NCBI RefSeq assembly: GCF_036002945.1 | Contig: NZ_CP108529.1 | Span: 5,017,001-5,081,000 of the forward strand | Direction of reading: 5' to 3' | Origin: Streptomyces sp. NBC_01224 | Lineage (GTDB): Bacteria; Actinomycetota; Actinomycetes; Streptomycetales; Streptomycetaceae | DNA: 64,000 bases | Shown here: positions 42,247 through 50,705 of the stretch, one piece after another | Layout of the letters: each line of letters opens with the position of its first letter | How positions within the stretch are numbered: the stretch's first letter is position 1 | The notes under the pieces: generated by a model | Database searches by the model: none | What the model saw: the letters and a program-made list of their open reading frames with translations, nothing else | Told to the model about the DNA's origin: nothing | Program-made: the position numbers and the translations under genes

Positions 42247-42798
42247 ATGGTCACTCACGTTCCCGCAGAAGCCTCCTGCGACGAGCGCGGCGCGCTCCTC
42301 TCCTTCGTCGAGGCGCAGCGTGGCGCGATCCGGCGCTCGCTCATCGGTCTGACCGAGGAGCAGGCGGCGAGCCGGCCCAGCGCCAGTGAACTCTCCCTCT
42401 CCGGGCTGCTCAAGCACGTCGCCGAGACCGAGCTGAACTGGCTGCGCCTCGCCCAGCAGCGCCCCAACGAGAAGGCCCGCACCGAGGAGACCTGGGCGGA
42501 CAGCTTTCGTCTCGTCGGGGACGAGACCGTCCCGCAGATGCTGGAGTTCTGGGCGAAGGTCGCGGCGGAGACCGAGGAGTTCATCCACTCGGTGGAGAGC
42601 ATGAACGACACGTTCCCGCTGCCCGAGGCGCCCTGGTTCCCGAAGGATGCGAACTGCTCGATGCGCTGGCTGCTGGCCCATCTCGTCGAGGAGATCGCCC
42701 GGCACGCCGGGCACGCCGACATCATCCGGGAGTCCCTGGACGGCCGAACGGCGTTCGAGCTGGTCGCCGAAGCGGGGGGATACTCTAATCAAAGTTGA
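42247..42798 (+). CDS. DinB-like (DUF664) protein
   Basis: 183 residues with the DinB four-helix layout: LIGLTEEQAASRPSASELSL, SGLLKHVAETELNWL, and SMRWLLAHLVEEIARHAGHAD. The conserved His residues (KHVAE, AHLVEEIARHAGHAD) form the usual metal site. Relatives include mycothiol- or bacillithiol-dependent transferases, and DUF664 members in actinobacteria are often MST-like. ATG 42247 has AAGGCGG upstream. Its last codons overlap the PadR operator palindrome, and padR starts 18 bp later. Confidence 0.82.
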   Translation: MVTHVPAEASCDERGALLSFVEAQRGAIRRSLIGLTEEQAASRPSASELSLSGLLKHVAETELNWLRLAQQRPNEKARTEETWADSFRLVGDETVPQMLEFWAKVAAETEEFIHSVESMNDTFPLPEAPWFPKDANCSMRWLLAHLVEEIARHAGHADIIRESLDGRTAFELVAEAGGYSNQS

Positions 42799-42802
42799 TT
42801 AG
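42785..42802 (+). promoter_or_regulatory. PadR operator 1 (padR ribosome-site region)
   Basis: Perfect palindrome CTAATCAA-AG-TTGATTAG spanning the end of the DinB gene and touching the padR Shine-Dalgarno. Two related sites lie before the ABC genes. Confidence 0.75.
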
Positions 42803-42816
42803 AAAGGGTGCGTGAC

Positions 42817-43458
42817 ATGTCCGCGATTCGGCTGCTGGTCCTCTGTGCTGTGCGTCAGCACGGCCGGGCGCACGGATATCAGGTCCGCAACGACCTGGAG
42901 TACTGGGGCGCTCACGAGTGGTCCAGCGCCAAGCCCGGGTCGGTGTACCACGCACTGAAGCAGATGGCGAAGCAGGGGCTGCTGGTCGCGCATGAGACCG
43001 CTCCGAGTACGGCGGGCGGCCCGCCCCGTACCGAGTACGAGATCACCGAGCGGGGCAACGAGGAGTACCTCACCCTGCTGCGCGCGGCGCTGACCTCGTA
43101 CGACCAGAAGCTGGACGTGCTGTCGGCGGGCCTCGGCGGCATCGTCGACCTGGAGCGGTCCGAGGCGATCGCGCTGCTCAAGGAGCGAGTGGCCGGCCTC
43201 GCGGCCTGGCGGTCCTCGGTCACCGAGTACTACACGCCGGAGGCCGGGCCCGAGTCGATCGGTCACATCGGCGAAATCATGAACATGTGGGTCCACTCTG
43301 CGGATGCCGGGGCCGAGTGGACGCGTGGGCTGATCGCCCGCATCGAGGGCGGGGCGTACACCTTCGCGGGGGAGGGCGAACCCTTCGTCGGCGTGCTCGC
43401 CGAGGGGCAGGAGAACCCGTACGCGACGGGTGTCCACGATCCCGGCGACGACGAGTAA
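42817..43458 (+). CDS. PadR family transcriptional regulator
   Basis: 213 residues. The winged helix is IRLLVLCAVRQHGRAHGYQV, then RNDLEYWGAHEWSSAKPGSV and YHALKQMAKQGLLVAH. PPRTEYEITERGNEEY forms the wing. The C-terminal dimerisation region is longer than in minimal PadR proteins (subfamily with a DUF4180-like/Vir C-terminus). ATG 42817 has GAAAGGG 8 nt upstream. PadR proteins repress nearby efflux genes and release on ligand binding. The three palindromes at 42785, 43456 and 43502 suggest it represses itself and the ABC exporter that follows. Confidence 0.9.
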   Translation: MSAIRLLVLCAVRQHGRAHGYQVRNDLEYWGAHEWSSAKPGSVYHALKQMAKQGLLVAHETAPSTAGGPPRTEYEITERGNEEYLTLLRAALTSYDQKLDVLSAGLGGIVDLERSEAIALLKERVAGLAAWRSSVTEYYTPEAGPESIGHIGEIMNMWVHSADAGAEWTRGLIARIEGGAYTFAGEGEPFVGVLAEGQENPYATGVHDPGDDE

Positions 43459-43471
43459 TCAAGTTTGACGA
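43456..43471 (+). promoter_or_regulatory. PadR operator 2, overlapping the -35 of the ABC operon
   Basis: TAATCAA-GT-TTGACGA, an imperfect copy (5 of 7 pairs) of the operator. It contains the -35 sequence TTGACG. Confidence 0.6.
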
Positions 43472-43493
43472 ATGGGATCGGTGCGGTTACCTT
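43465..43493 (+). promoter_or_regulatory. Promoter of the ABC-2 exporter operon
   Basis: TTGACG (43465-43470), 17-bp spacer, TACCTT (43488-43493). It is flanked by operator copies on the -35 and at the expected start of transcription. Confidence 0.65.
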
Positions 43494-43501
43494 CGACCCG
43501 C

Positions 43502-43517
43502 TAGTCAAGTTTGACTA
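43502..43517 (+). promoter_or_regulatory. PadR operator 3, at the transcription start of the ABC operon
   Basis: Perfect palindrome TAGTCAA-GT-TTGACTA immediately before the AGGAGG ribosome site. It shares the core TCAA-GT-TTGA with operator 2. Confidence 0.75.
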
Positions 43518-43534
43518 CAGGAGGTGTGGCGATT

Positions 43535-44478
<944 letters not shown>

Positions 44479-44482
<4 letters not shown>

Positions 44483-45264
44483 GCGCGATGAGCTGGGCGG
44501 TGTCCGATTCCTGGACGATGACGCGACGTGAACTGGCGCACTGGGCACGGCAGCCGGTGCGGATCGTCGTCGGCCTGGTCTTCCCCGTGATGCTGCTGCT
44601 GATGTTCAACTACCTGGTCGGCGGCGGGCGGGGCGTCGACGGCGACAACACAGAGTTCCTGGTGCCCGGCATGCTCGCGCTCACCATGGCCTTCGGCCTG
44701 GAGTCGACCATGCTCGCGGTCACCCAGGACCTCAACAAGGGCGTCATCGACCGGTTCCGTGCCATGCCGATGTTCTCCGGTTCGGTGCTGGTGGGCCGCA
44801 GCGTCGCGGACATGCTCCAGTCGGCCGCCGCACTCGCCGTGATGACCGGCGTCGGATACGCGGTCGGCTGGCGCTGGCACCACGGGCCGGCCGCGGCACT
44901 GGGGGCGCTGGGGCTGCTTCTGCTGCTGCGCTTCGCGATGCTGTGGATCGGCATCCAGCTGGCGTTGGTGGCCGGGAAGCCGGAGCTGGTGCAGGCGGTG
45001 CAGATCCTGGTCTGGCCGGTCGGCTTCCTCTCCAACGTCTTCGCCACCCCCGAGTCGATGCCCGCCTGGCTGGGCGCGGTCGTCGAATGGAACCCGATGT
45101 CGGCCACGGCCACGGCGGTACGCGGCCTGTTCGGCAACCCGGGCGGGCCCGGCGGCACCTGGGCGTCCGACCACGCCGAACTGCTGGCGGTGGCCTGGCC
45201 GTCGGCGCTGATCGCGGTGTTCTTCCCGCTGGCGGTAAGGAGGTTCGCCCGGATCGGCCGCTAG
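44479..45264 (+). CDS. ABC-2 type permease (DrrB-like)
   Basis: 261 residues, six predicted helices: IVVGLVFPVMLLLMFNYLVG, FLVPGMLALTMAFGLESTM, AALAVMTGVGYAVGW, LGALGLLLLLRFAMLWIGI, LVQAVQILVWPVGFLSNVF and LAVAWPSALIAVFFPLAV. DLNKGVIDRFRAMPM is the cytoplasmic coupling motif of the ABC-2 family. The start overlaps the ATPase stop by 4 nt (ATGA), so translation is coupled. It is the last gene of the PadR-controlled operon and converges on the glutamate decarboxylase gene. Confidence 0.9.
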
Positions 45265-45281
45265 AGCCGCTGCCCGGCTCT
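45263..45281. terminator. Short bidirectional hairpin between convergent genes
   Basis: AGAGCCG-CTGCC-CGGCTCT touches both stop codons. A 7-bp stem without a T run, so probably weak. Confidence 0.5.
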
Positions 45282-46705
45282 CAGTGGTGGAAGGAAGTCG
45301 CCGCCTGCTTGTCACGGCTCAACGGGTGCGGCTGGCGGCGCAGGTCGGGCAGGATCAGCCCGAGGTCCTCAAGCAGCAGTTCGGCGAGGTCCGACGAGAA
45401 GCCGTTGCGGCACACCACCCGGAGCACCGACAGGTCCTGCCGGTTGGCGGGGAAGGTGTACGCGGGCACCAGCCAGCCGTGCTCGCGCAGCCGCCTCGAG
45501 ACGTCGAAGACGTCGTACGCCTGCACATCCGGCGCGGTCGTCAGCGCGAAGACGGGCAGCTGGTCGCCCCGGGTGAGGAGCCGGAAGTCCCCGAGCTCCT
45601 CGATCCGCTTCGCGAGCCCGCCGGCGACGTCCCGGGACGCCTGCTGAACGGCCCGGTAGCCCTCCCGGCCCAGCCGCAGGAAGGTGTAGTACTGGGCCAC
45701 CACCTGTGCGCCGGGCCGGGAGAAGTTCAGTGCGAAGGTCGGCATGTCGCCGCCCAGGTAGTTGACCCGGAAGACCAGCTCCTCGGGCAGCTCTGCGGGC
45801 GAGCGCCACAGTGCCCAGCCGACGCCCGGGTAGACCAGGCCGTACTTGTGCCCGGAGGTGTTGATGGAGGAGACCCGGGGCAGCCGGAAGTCCCACACCA
45901 GGTCCTCGTCCAGGAACGGCGCCACCATCGCACCGGACGCCCCGTCCACATGGACGGGGACATCGAGACCGGTGCGCTCCTGAAGGGCGTCCAGGGCCGC
46001 GCAGAGCTCCGCGACCGGCTCGTACGAACCGTCAAAGGTGGAACCGAGGATACCGACGACACCGATGGTGTTCTCGTCGCAGAGGTCGGCCGCGGCCTGC
46101 GGGTCGAGGTGGAAGCGCTCGCCCTCCATCGGGACCAGGCGCGGTTCGACCTCCCAGAAGTTGCAGAACTTGTCCCAGCAGACCTGCACATTGATGCCCA
46201 TGACCAGGTTCGGCCGGGCGGTCGCCGGGTAGCGGTCGGCGTTCCTTGCTGCCCAACGGCGTTTCAGCGCCAGGCCGGCGAGCATGCAGGCCTCGCTGGA
46301 GCCCGTGGTCGAACAGCCCACGACGGCCGAAGGGTCGGGGGCGTTCCAGAGATCGGCGAGCATCGCCACACAGCGCCGCTCCAGCTCGGCGGTGCGCGGG
46401 TACTCGTCCTTGTCGATCATGTTCTTGTCGCGGCACTCGCCCATCAGCACCCCGGCCTGGGGCTCCATCCAGGTGGTGACGAAGGTGGCGAGGTTGAGCC
46501 GCGAATTGCCGTCGAGCATCAGCTCGTCATGGACCAGGCCGTACGCGGTCGAGGGCGGCATCGGCCTGTCGGGCAGCCGGTGCCGGGGCGGTGCCGACTC
46601 CATCCCGGCGGTCGGGTCGGCCTCTCCGAAGAACGGGTTGAGGGCCAGCCTGCGGCGTTCCAGGGACGGTTCCTTGCCCTTGGGCAAACCTTTGTGGAGA
46701 GGCAT
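45281..46705 (-). CDS. gadB: Glutamate decarboxylase (PLP-dependent, group II)
   Basis: 474 residues, the usual Gad length. The start is NPFFGEAD, with substrate region LNLATFVTTWMEP. VGCSTTGSSEACMLAGLALK binds the PLP phosphate, VHVDGASGAMVAPF holds the ring Asp, and SINTSGHKYGLVYPG has the Schiff-base Lys287. It converts glutamate to GABA, consuming a proton. No Glu/GABA antiporter lies beside it, so a role in GABA metabolism or stress is as likely as acid resistance. The C-terminus SFHH lacks a clear calmodulin-like extension. Both the left neighbour (ABC exporter) and the right (wrbA) look unrelated. Confidence 0.93.
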   Translation of the reverse strand: MPLHKGLPKGKEPSLERRRLALNPFFGEADPTAGMESAPPRHRLPDRPMPPSTAYGLVHDELMLDGNSRLNLATFVTTWMEPQAGVLMGECRDKNMIDKDEYPRTAELERRCVAMLADLWNAPDPSAVVGCSTTGSSEACMLAGLALKRRWAARNADRYPATARPNLVMGINVQVCWDKFCNFWEVEPRLVPMEGERFHLDPQAAADLCDENTIGVVGILGSTFDGSYEPVAELCAALDALQERTGLDVPVHVDGASGAMVAPFLDEDLVWDFRLPRVSSINTSGHKYGLVYPGVGWALWRSPAELPEELVFRVNYLGGDMPTFALNFSRPGAQVVAQYYTFLRLGREGYRAVQQASRDVAGGLAKRIEELGDFRLLTRGDQLPVFALTTAPDVQAYDVFDVSRRLREHGWLVPAYTFPANRQDLSVLRVVCRNGFSSDLAELLLEDLGLILPDLRRQPHPLSRDKQAATSFHH

Positions 46706-46774
46706 CGGCGGACAGCCCTTCCCGGCTCTCGGCGGTCATCGTGACCCACGACGGTCCTGTCGGTGTGCGGTGGT

Positions 46775-47398
46775 TCAGTTCTCGGCGGCGAGGCCGTCCT
46801 TGATGGCCCGGGTGAACTTCACGACCCGTTCGGCCTGGACCCGGGCGGCGGTCAGGGTCTGCACGCCGACGGGGATGTCGCCCTGCCCCGCGACATGCGA
46901 AGTGCCGTACGGATTACCGTCGACGAACTTCGACGGGTCCGTGTAGCCGGGGGCGACCAGGATGCCGCCGAAGTGGTGGATCGTGTTGTAGAGCGCGAGC
47001 AGCGTGGACTCCTGGCCGCCGTGCGCGGTGCTGGTGGAGGTGAAGCCGCTGTAGACCTTGTCGGCGAGACGGCCCGCCTGCCAGAGGCTGCCGAGGGTGT
47101 CGATGAACTGCTTGAGCTGGGCGGTGACATTGCCGAACCGGGTCGGCGTACCGAAGATCACGGCGTCCGCCCAGATCATGTCGTCCTTCGACGCCTCGGC
47201 GATGTCCGCAGTCGCTTTCGCGTTGGCGGCCCAGGCCGGGTTGGAGTCGATGGCCGCCTGCGGGGCGAGCTCACCGGCCTTGCGCAGCCGTACCTCCGCA
47301 CCGGCCTTCTCGGCGTCCTGCGCGATGGCCTTGGCCATCGCGGCGACGGTGCCGGTCGACGAGTAGTAGATGACGGCGACGTTGACGGACGTGGGCAT
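46775..47398 (-). CDS. wrbA: NAD(P)H:quinone oxidoreductase, WrbA family flavodoxin-like protein
   Basis: 207 residues. The FMN phosphate loop is YYSSTGTVAAMAKAIA, the second FMN loop GTPTRFGNVTAQLKQF, and TSTSTAHGGQESTLLAL plus GTSHVAG form the WrbA-type isoalloxazine region. WrbA enzymes reduce quinones by two electrons and limit redox cycling. ATG 47398 follows GGAGG with a 7-nt spacer. Upstream in-frame sequence overlaps the ClC-like gene and is not part of it. Confidence 0.92.
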   Translation of the reverse strand: MPTSVNVAVIYYSSTGTVAAMAKAIAQDAEKAGAEVRLRKAGELAPQAAIDSNPAWAANAKATADIAEASKDDMIWADAVIFGTPTRFGNVTAQLKQFIDTLGSLWQAGRLADKVYSGFTSTSTAHGGQESTLLALYNTIHHFGGILVAPGYTDPSKFVDGNPYGTSHVAGQGDIPVGVQTLTAARVQAERVVKFTRAIKDGLAAEN

Positions 47399-47532
47399 TA
47401 CGGAATCCTCCGACAGAGCCTTAGCAGAACGTATCCATGCGAATCCATACGGATGTGACGATACGGAAAGCAGGGGCATCCGGCGCGTCGAGCGGCGGGG
47501 GCCAGGGGTCGGGCAAGGGGCTCGGTCCGGGC

Positions 47533-48159
47533 TCACCTCAGCGGCGTACCGTCCTCGTGCAGCTGCATCTGCGGCCGCCCGGTCACCAGCAGCCAGGCCG
47601 GCAGCGAGGCGATGCACAGCATCGGGAGCACGGCGGTGTCGCCGACGAGGACCGCCGCGGTGAACAGGCTCAGCCAGCCCTGCCGGGTGACGGCCAGCAG
47701 CACCCCCAGTGCCGTACAGGCCACCGCGAGCGCCACCGGCACCGATGTGACCAGGGCATGGGCGCACAGCCCCAGCGCGACACCCACGAAGACGGCGGGG
47801 AAGATCCGCCCGCCCCGGAAGCCGCAGCCCGCCGCGACCAGCAGCGCGGCCGTCTTCACGACTGCCATGCCCGCGAACTGCCCGGCCGTCCAGCCGCTCG
47901 GGTCGGCGGCGAGCTCCTTCACCTCGTCGAGCCCCTTGAACAGGGTGAGACGGCCGCCCAGTGCCCCCAGCAGGCCTAGCAGCAGCCCGCCGAGGGTCAG
48001 CGCCAGGACCGAGTGCTTCAGGGCCCACAAGGCCCGGTGCAGATACGGGAAGGCGAGCGAGGGCACGATGGCGGGCAGCAGTCGGCGTACGGGACTGGTT
48101 TCGGCAGGAGCGGTTTTGGCGGCAGCGGTTCCGGCGGGATCGGGAGAATCTGTGGCCAT
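47533..48159 (-). CDS. ClC-type chloride channel homologue, N-terminal half missing
   Basis: 208 residues. The start is MATDSPDPAG, then after ~45 residues FPYLHRALWALKHSVLALTL, GGRLTLFKGLDEVKELAAD, and GCGFRGGRIFPAVFVGVAL, the conserved ClC motif GFRGGxIFP. The end is LLVTGRPQMQL. Full-length actinobacterial relatives are about 430 residues with GxGxP-type motifs in the first half; here those helices are absent and the sequence joins the family near its middle. It is either a relic or a half-channel. ATG 48159 follows GGTGAGCC. It is divergent from the TipA-like gene. Confidence 0.7.
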   Translation of the reverse strand: MATDSPDPAGTAAAKTAPAETSPVRRLLPAIVPSLAFPYLHRALWALKHSVLALTLGGLLLGLLGALGGRLTLFKGLDEVKELAADPSGWTAGQFAGMAVVKTAALLVAAGCGFRGGRIFPAVFVGVALGLCAHALVTSVPVALAVACTALGVLLAVTRQGWLSLFTAAVLVGDTAVLPMLCIASLPAWLLVTGRPQMQLHEDGTPLR

Positions 48160-48228
48160 CGGCTCACCATAACGACGCAAAAGCCGTATAACCCCTCCAA
48201 TGGCGCCGGGGACAACGGCGTTTCGGGC

Positions 48229-48259
48229 TTGCACCTCACGTCACGTCAGGACTCAGGCT
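48229..48259 (+). promoter_or_regulatory. MerR-type promoter of the TipA-like gene
   Basis: TTGCAC (48229-48234), 19-bp spacer, CAGGCT (48254-48259). The spacer holds a near palindrome, CCTCACGT-C-ACGTCAGG. The stretch TTGCACCTCACGTCACGT equals the tipA promoter core as I remember it. A 19-bp spacer is the hallmark of MerR-activated promoters. Confidence 0.7.
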
Positions 48260-48295
48260 CAGTACGTACCGGAACGGAGAAGGGAGCGGGGAGTC

Positions 48296-49054
48296 GTGGA
48301 CTACTCCGTGGGACAGGTCGCCGGATTCGCCGGAGTCACGGTGCGCACCCTGCATCACTACGACGGCATCGGACTGCTCTCGCCCGGCGGGCGCAGTCAC
48401 GCGGGTCACCGCCGCTACGACGACGGTGACCTCGACCGGCTGCAGCAGATCCTGTTCTACCGGGAGCTCGGCTTCCCGCTCGACGAGATCGCGGTACTGC
48501 TCGACGACCCGGACGCGGACCCACAGGAGCATCTGCGCCGCCAGCACCGGCTGCTGTCCGACCGGATCGCCGAACTGCGAAAGATGGCCGCCGCCGTCGA
48601 AACAGCCATGGAGGCACGGAAGATGGGCATCAACCTCACGCCCGAGGAGAAGTTCGAGGTCTTCGGGGGCAAGGACCCCGAGGAGCACGCGGAGGAGGCC
48701 GAACGCCGCTGGGGCGGCACTGCCACGTACGCCGAGTCGCAGCGCCGGGTCGCCCGGTACACCAAGGACGACTGGAAGCGGATGCAGACGGAGGTCGCCG
48801 ACTGGGGCGCCGCCTACCATGCGCTGATGGAGGCCGGTGAACCGGCCACCGGGGAACGGGCGATGGACCTCGCCGAGGCCCACCGGCTCCACATCACCAA
48901 GTGGTTCTACGAGTGCACCCCCGAGATCCACCGGGGACTCGGCGAGATGTATGTGTCCGACCCGCAGTTCCGCGCGTACTACGAGTCGATGCGGCCGGGC
49001 CTGGCCGAGCACCTGCGGGACGCGATCGACGCCAACGCGGAGCGCCTCGCGTAA
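48296..49054 (+). CDS. TipA-like MerR regulator with TipAS ligand domain
   Basis: 252 residues. MerR HTH: YSVGQVAGFAGVTVRTLHHY, then SHAGHRRYDDGDLDRLQQIL. The dimerisation helix is REHLRR-like, followed by MEARKMGINLTPEEKFEVFG, the TipAL/TipAS junction motif. The C-terminal TipAS globin-like domain ends GLGEMYVSDPQFRAYYE. In TipAL, Cys214 forms the covalent bond with thiopeptides; by alignment the residue here is Gly214 (EIHRGLGEMY), though a Cys is retained seven residues earlier (FYECTPE). GTG 48296 follows GAAGGGAGCGGG. It is probably autoregulated by the promoter at 48229. Confidence 0.92.
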   Translation: MDYSVGQVAGFAGVTVRTLHHYDGIGLLSPGGRSHAGHRRYDDGDLDRLQQILFYRELGFPLDEIAVLLDDPDADPQEHLRRQHRLLSDRIAELRKMAAAVETAMEARKMGINLTPEEKFEVFGGKDPEEHAEEAERRWGGTATYAESQRRVARYTKDDWKRMQTEVADWGAAYHALMEAGEPATGERAMDLAEAHRLHITKWFYECTPEIHRGLGEMYVSDPQFRAYYESMRPGLAEHLRDAIDANAERLA

Positions 49055-49097
49055 CCGGCACGGGGGTGGGGCGCCCTCACCCCCGTGCCCGCGTCGC

Positions 49098-49463
49098 TCA
49101 GCTCCTGCTGATCACGGCGGCCGTTCCGTACGCACACACCTCCGTGCCCACGTCGGCCGCCTCGGTCACATCGAAGCGCATCATCAGCACCGCGTTGGCA
49201 CCCCGGGCCTTCGCCTGCTCGACGAGCCGTTCCATCGCCTGGTTACGGGTCTCGACGAGGGTCTTGGTCAGCCCCTTCAGCTCGCCGCCGATCATGGACT
49301 TCAGCCCGGCGCCGATCTGGCTGCCGAGGTGGCGGGAGCGGACCGTCAGGCCGAAGACCTCACCGATCACCTGGGTCACCTGGTAGCCCGGTACGTCGTT
49401 CGTGGTGACGACCAGGACATCGGACTGGGCCGGCTGTCCGCCGCCGTATTCTTCAATGCCCAT
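49098..49463 (-). CDS. YbjQ/DUF74 family protein
   Basis: 121 residues. The core is VTTNDVPGYQVTQVIGEVFG, then LTVRSRHLGSQIGAGLKSMI, GGELKGLTKTL and ARGANAVLMMRFD. The family forms pentamers resembling heavy-metal-binding YbjQ/YdgH folds; its function is unknown. The first 15 residues (MGIEEYGGGQPAQSD) are a family-variable extension. ATG 49463 is placed by AGGAGG 9 nt upstream. It ends 43 bp from the TipA-like stop. Confidence 0.85.
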   Translation of the reverse strand: MGIEEYGGGQPAQSDVLVVTTNDVPGYQVTQVIGEVFGLTVRSRHLGSQIGAGLKSMIGGELKGLTKTLVETRNQAMERLVEQAKARGANAVLMMRFDVTEAADVGTEVCAYGTAAVISRS

Positions 49464-49611
49464 CGTGTGGCACCTCCTGGAGAAAGCTTTTGCCCCGGTT
49501 CGCCGGGGTGTGCATCCTCGCACGGGCCACTGGAACCCGGGGACGTCATCCTGCGTTGATAGCTTTGGGCGGCCACGCAGCCGCCATCGATCAATCCAGG
49601 AGCCCGGACCC

Positions 49612-50325
49612 TTGAATACGCTTGCGCTCGGACCGAGCTGGCTGGACCCGGACTATCTGATCAACACCTTCGGAATCCCCGGCGTCCTCCTCATCGTGTT
49701 CGCCGAGTCCGGACTGCTGATCGGCTTCTTCCTTCCCGGCGATTCCCTGCTGTTCACCACGGGTCTGCTGGTGACCACGGGCCAGCTGAAGTCTCCGCTC
49801 TGGCTGGTCTGCGTGCTGGTGGCGCTGGCGGCGATCATCGGCGACCAGGTGGGCTATCTCTTCGGCCGCAAGGTCGGTCCGTCGCTCTTCAAGCGCCCGG
49901 ATTCCCGCCTCTTCAAGCAGGAGAACGTCGAGAAGGCCCACGAGTTCTTCGAGAAGTACGGACCGAAGTCGCTGATCCTGGCCCGCTTCGTGCCGATCGT
50001 GCGTACGTTCACGCCGATCATCGCCGGTGTGAGCCGGATGAACTACCGCTCGTTCATCACGTTCAACATCATCGGCGGTGTGCTCTGGGGCGTCGGGGTC
50101 ACGCTGCTCGGCGCAGCCCTCGGCAAGATCGACTTCGTCCACGAAAACATCGAGGCGATGCTCATCCTGATCGTGCTCATCTCGGTGGTGCCGATCGCGA
50201 TCGAGTTCCTGCGGGCCCGTTCCAGGTCGAAGAAGGAAGCGGCGGCCGGTGGCGGCGAGGGCCATGGTCCGTCCGCCGGCGGCAGCCCGGCCTCCGGCCA
50301 GCGCGGCCGCCACGCCAAGCGCTGA
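49612..50325 (+). CDS. DedA family membrane protein
   Basis: 237 residues. FAESGLLIGFFLPGDSLLF is the conserved re-entrant helix with Glu and P-G-D-S. IGDQVGYLFGRKVGPSLF and ILARFVPIVRTFTPIIAGVS hold the two basic/acidic motifs of DedA undecaprenyl-phosphate or lipid flippases. The C-terminus is a Lys/Arg/Gly-rich cytoplasmic tail. TTG 49612 follows CCAGGAGCC. DedA proteins recycle lipid carriers and affect membrane potential. A complex repeat element follows the stop. Confidence 0.9.
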   Translation: MNTLALGPSWLDPDYLINTFGIPGVLLIVFAESGLLIGFFLPGDSLLFTTGLLVTTGQLKSPLWLVCVLVALAAIIGDQVGYLFGRKVGPSLFKRPDSRLFKQENVEKAHEFFEKYGPKSLILARFVPIVRTFTPIIAGVSRMNYRSFITFNIIGGVLWGVGVTLLGAALGKIDFVHENIEAMLILIVLISVVPIAIEFLRARSRSKKEAAAGGGEGHGPSAGGSPASGQRGRHAKR

Positions 50326-50342
50326 CCCGGAGCCGAACCGGC

Positions 50343-50504
50343 GGCAGCCTCAGAGCCTGCCGGGTGACCTCCGACCGGGCGGCCACGCCCTGGCACGCAC
50401 GCTTCCCGCGTTGTCGTCAGTCACCAACGCTCCGCGTTGACTCCCTCCTCCGCCTTGGAATCGCACGCACCAGACCGCGTCCGCTATCCGATCGGAGGTC
50501 ACCC
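50343..50504 (+). repeat. 162-bp direct repeat, unit A
   Basis: Starts GGCAGCCTCAGAGCCTGCCG and ends TCGGAGGTCACCCG. It is repeated almost exactly from 50505. It contains CACGCCCTGGCACGCACGC and GCACGCACCAGACCGCGTCC. Confidence 0.85.
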
Positions 50505-50697
50505 GGCAGCCTCAGAGCCTGTCGGGTGACCTCCGACCGGGCGGCCACGCCCTGGCACGCACGCTTCCCGCGTTGTCGTCAGTCACCGACTCCCCCATAG
50601 CTGAAGGCATGGGGGGACCCCCTTCGCGTCGACTCCCTCCTCCGCCTTGGAATCGCACGCACCAGACCGCGTCCGCTATCCGATCGGAGGTCACCCG
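50505..50697 (+). repeat. 162-bp direct repeat, unit B, with 31-bp insertion
   Basis: Same sequence as unit A, except that the ~12-bp middle (AACGCTCCGCGTT region) is replaced by a longer segment containing the hairpin CCCCCAT/ATGGGGG (50592-50598 and 50609-50615). Confidence 0.85.
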
Positions 50698-50705
50698 ACA
50701 GGCTC
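50515..50705 (+). mobile_element. MITE-like element with perfect 22-bp terminal inverted repeats
   Basis: Left end GAGCCTGTCGGGTGACCTCC + GA (50515-50536); right end is its exact reverse complement (50684-50705), abutting the thrE-like stop codon. The 191-bp element has no coding capacity. The preceding unit A has the same ends with one change. No transposase is present, so mobility is inferred only from the structure. Confidence 0.5.
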
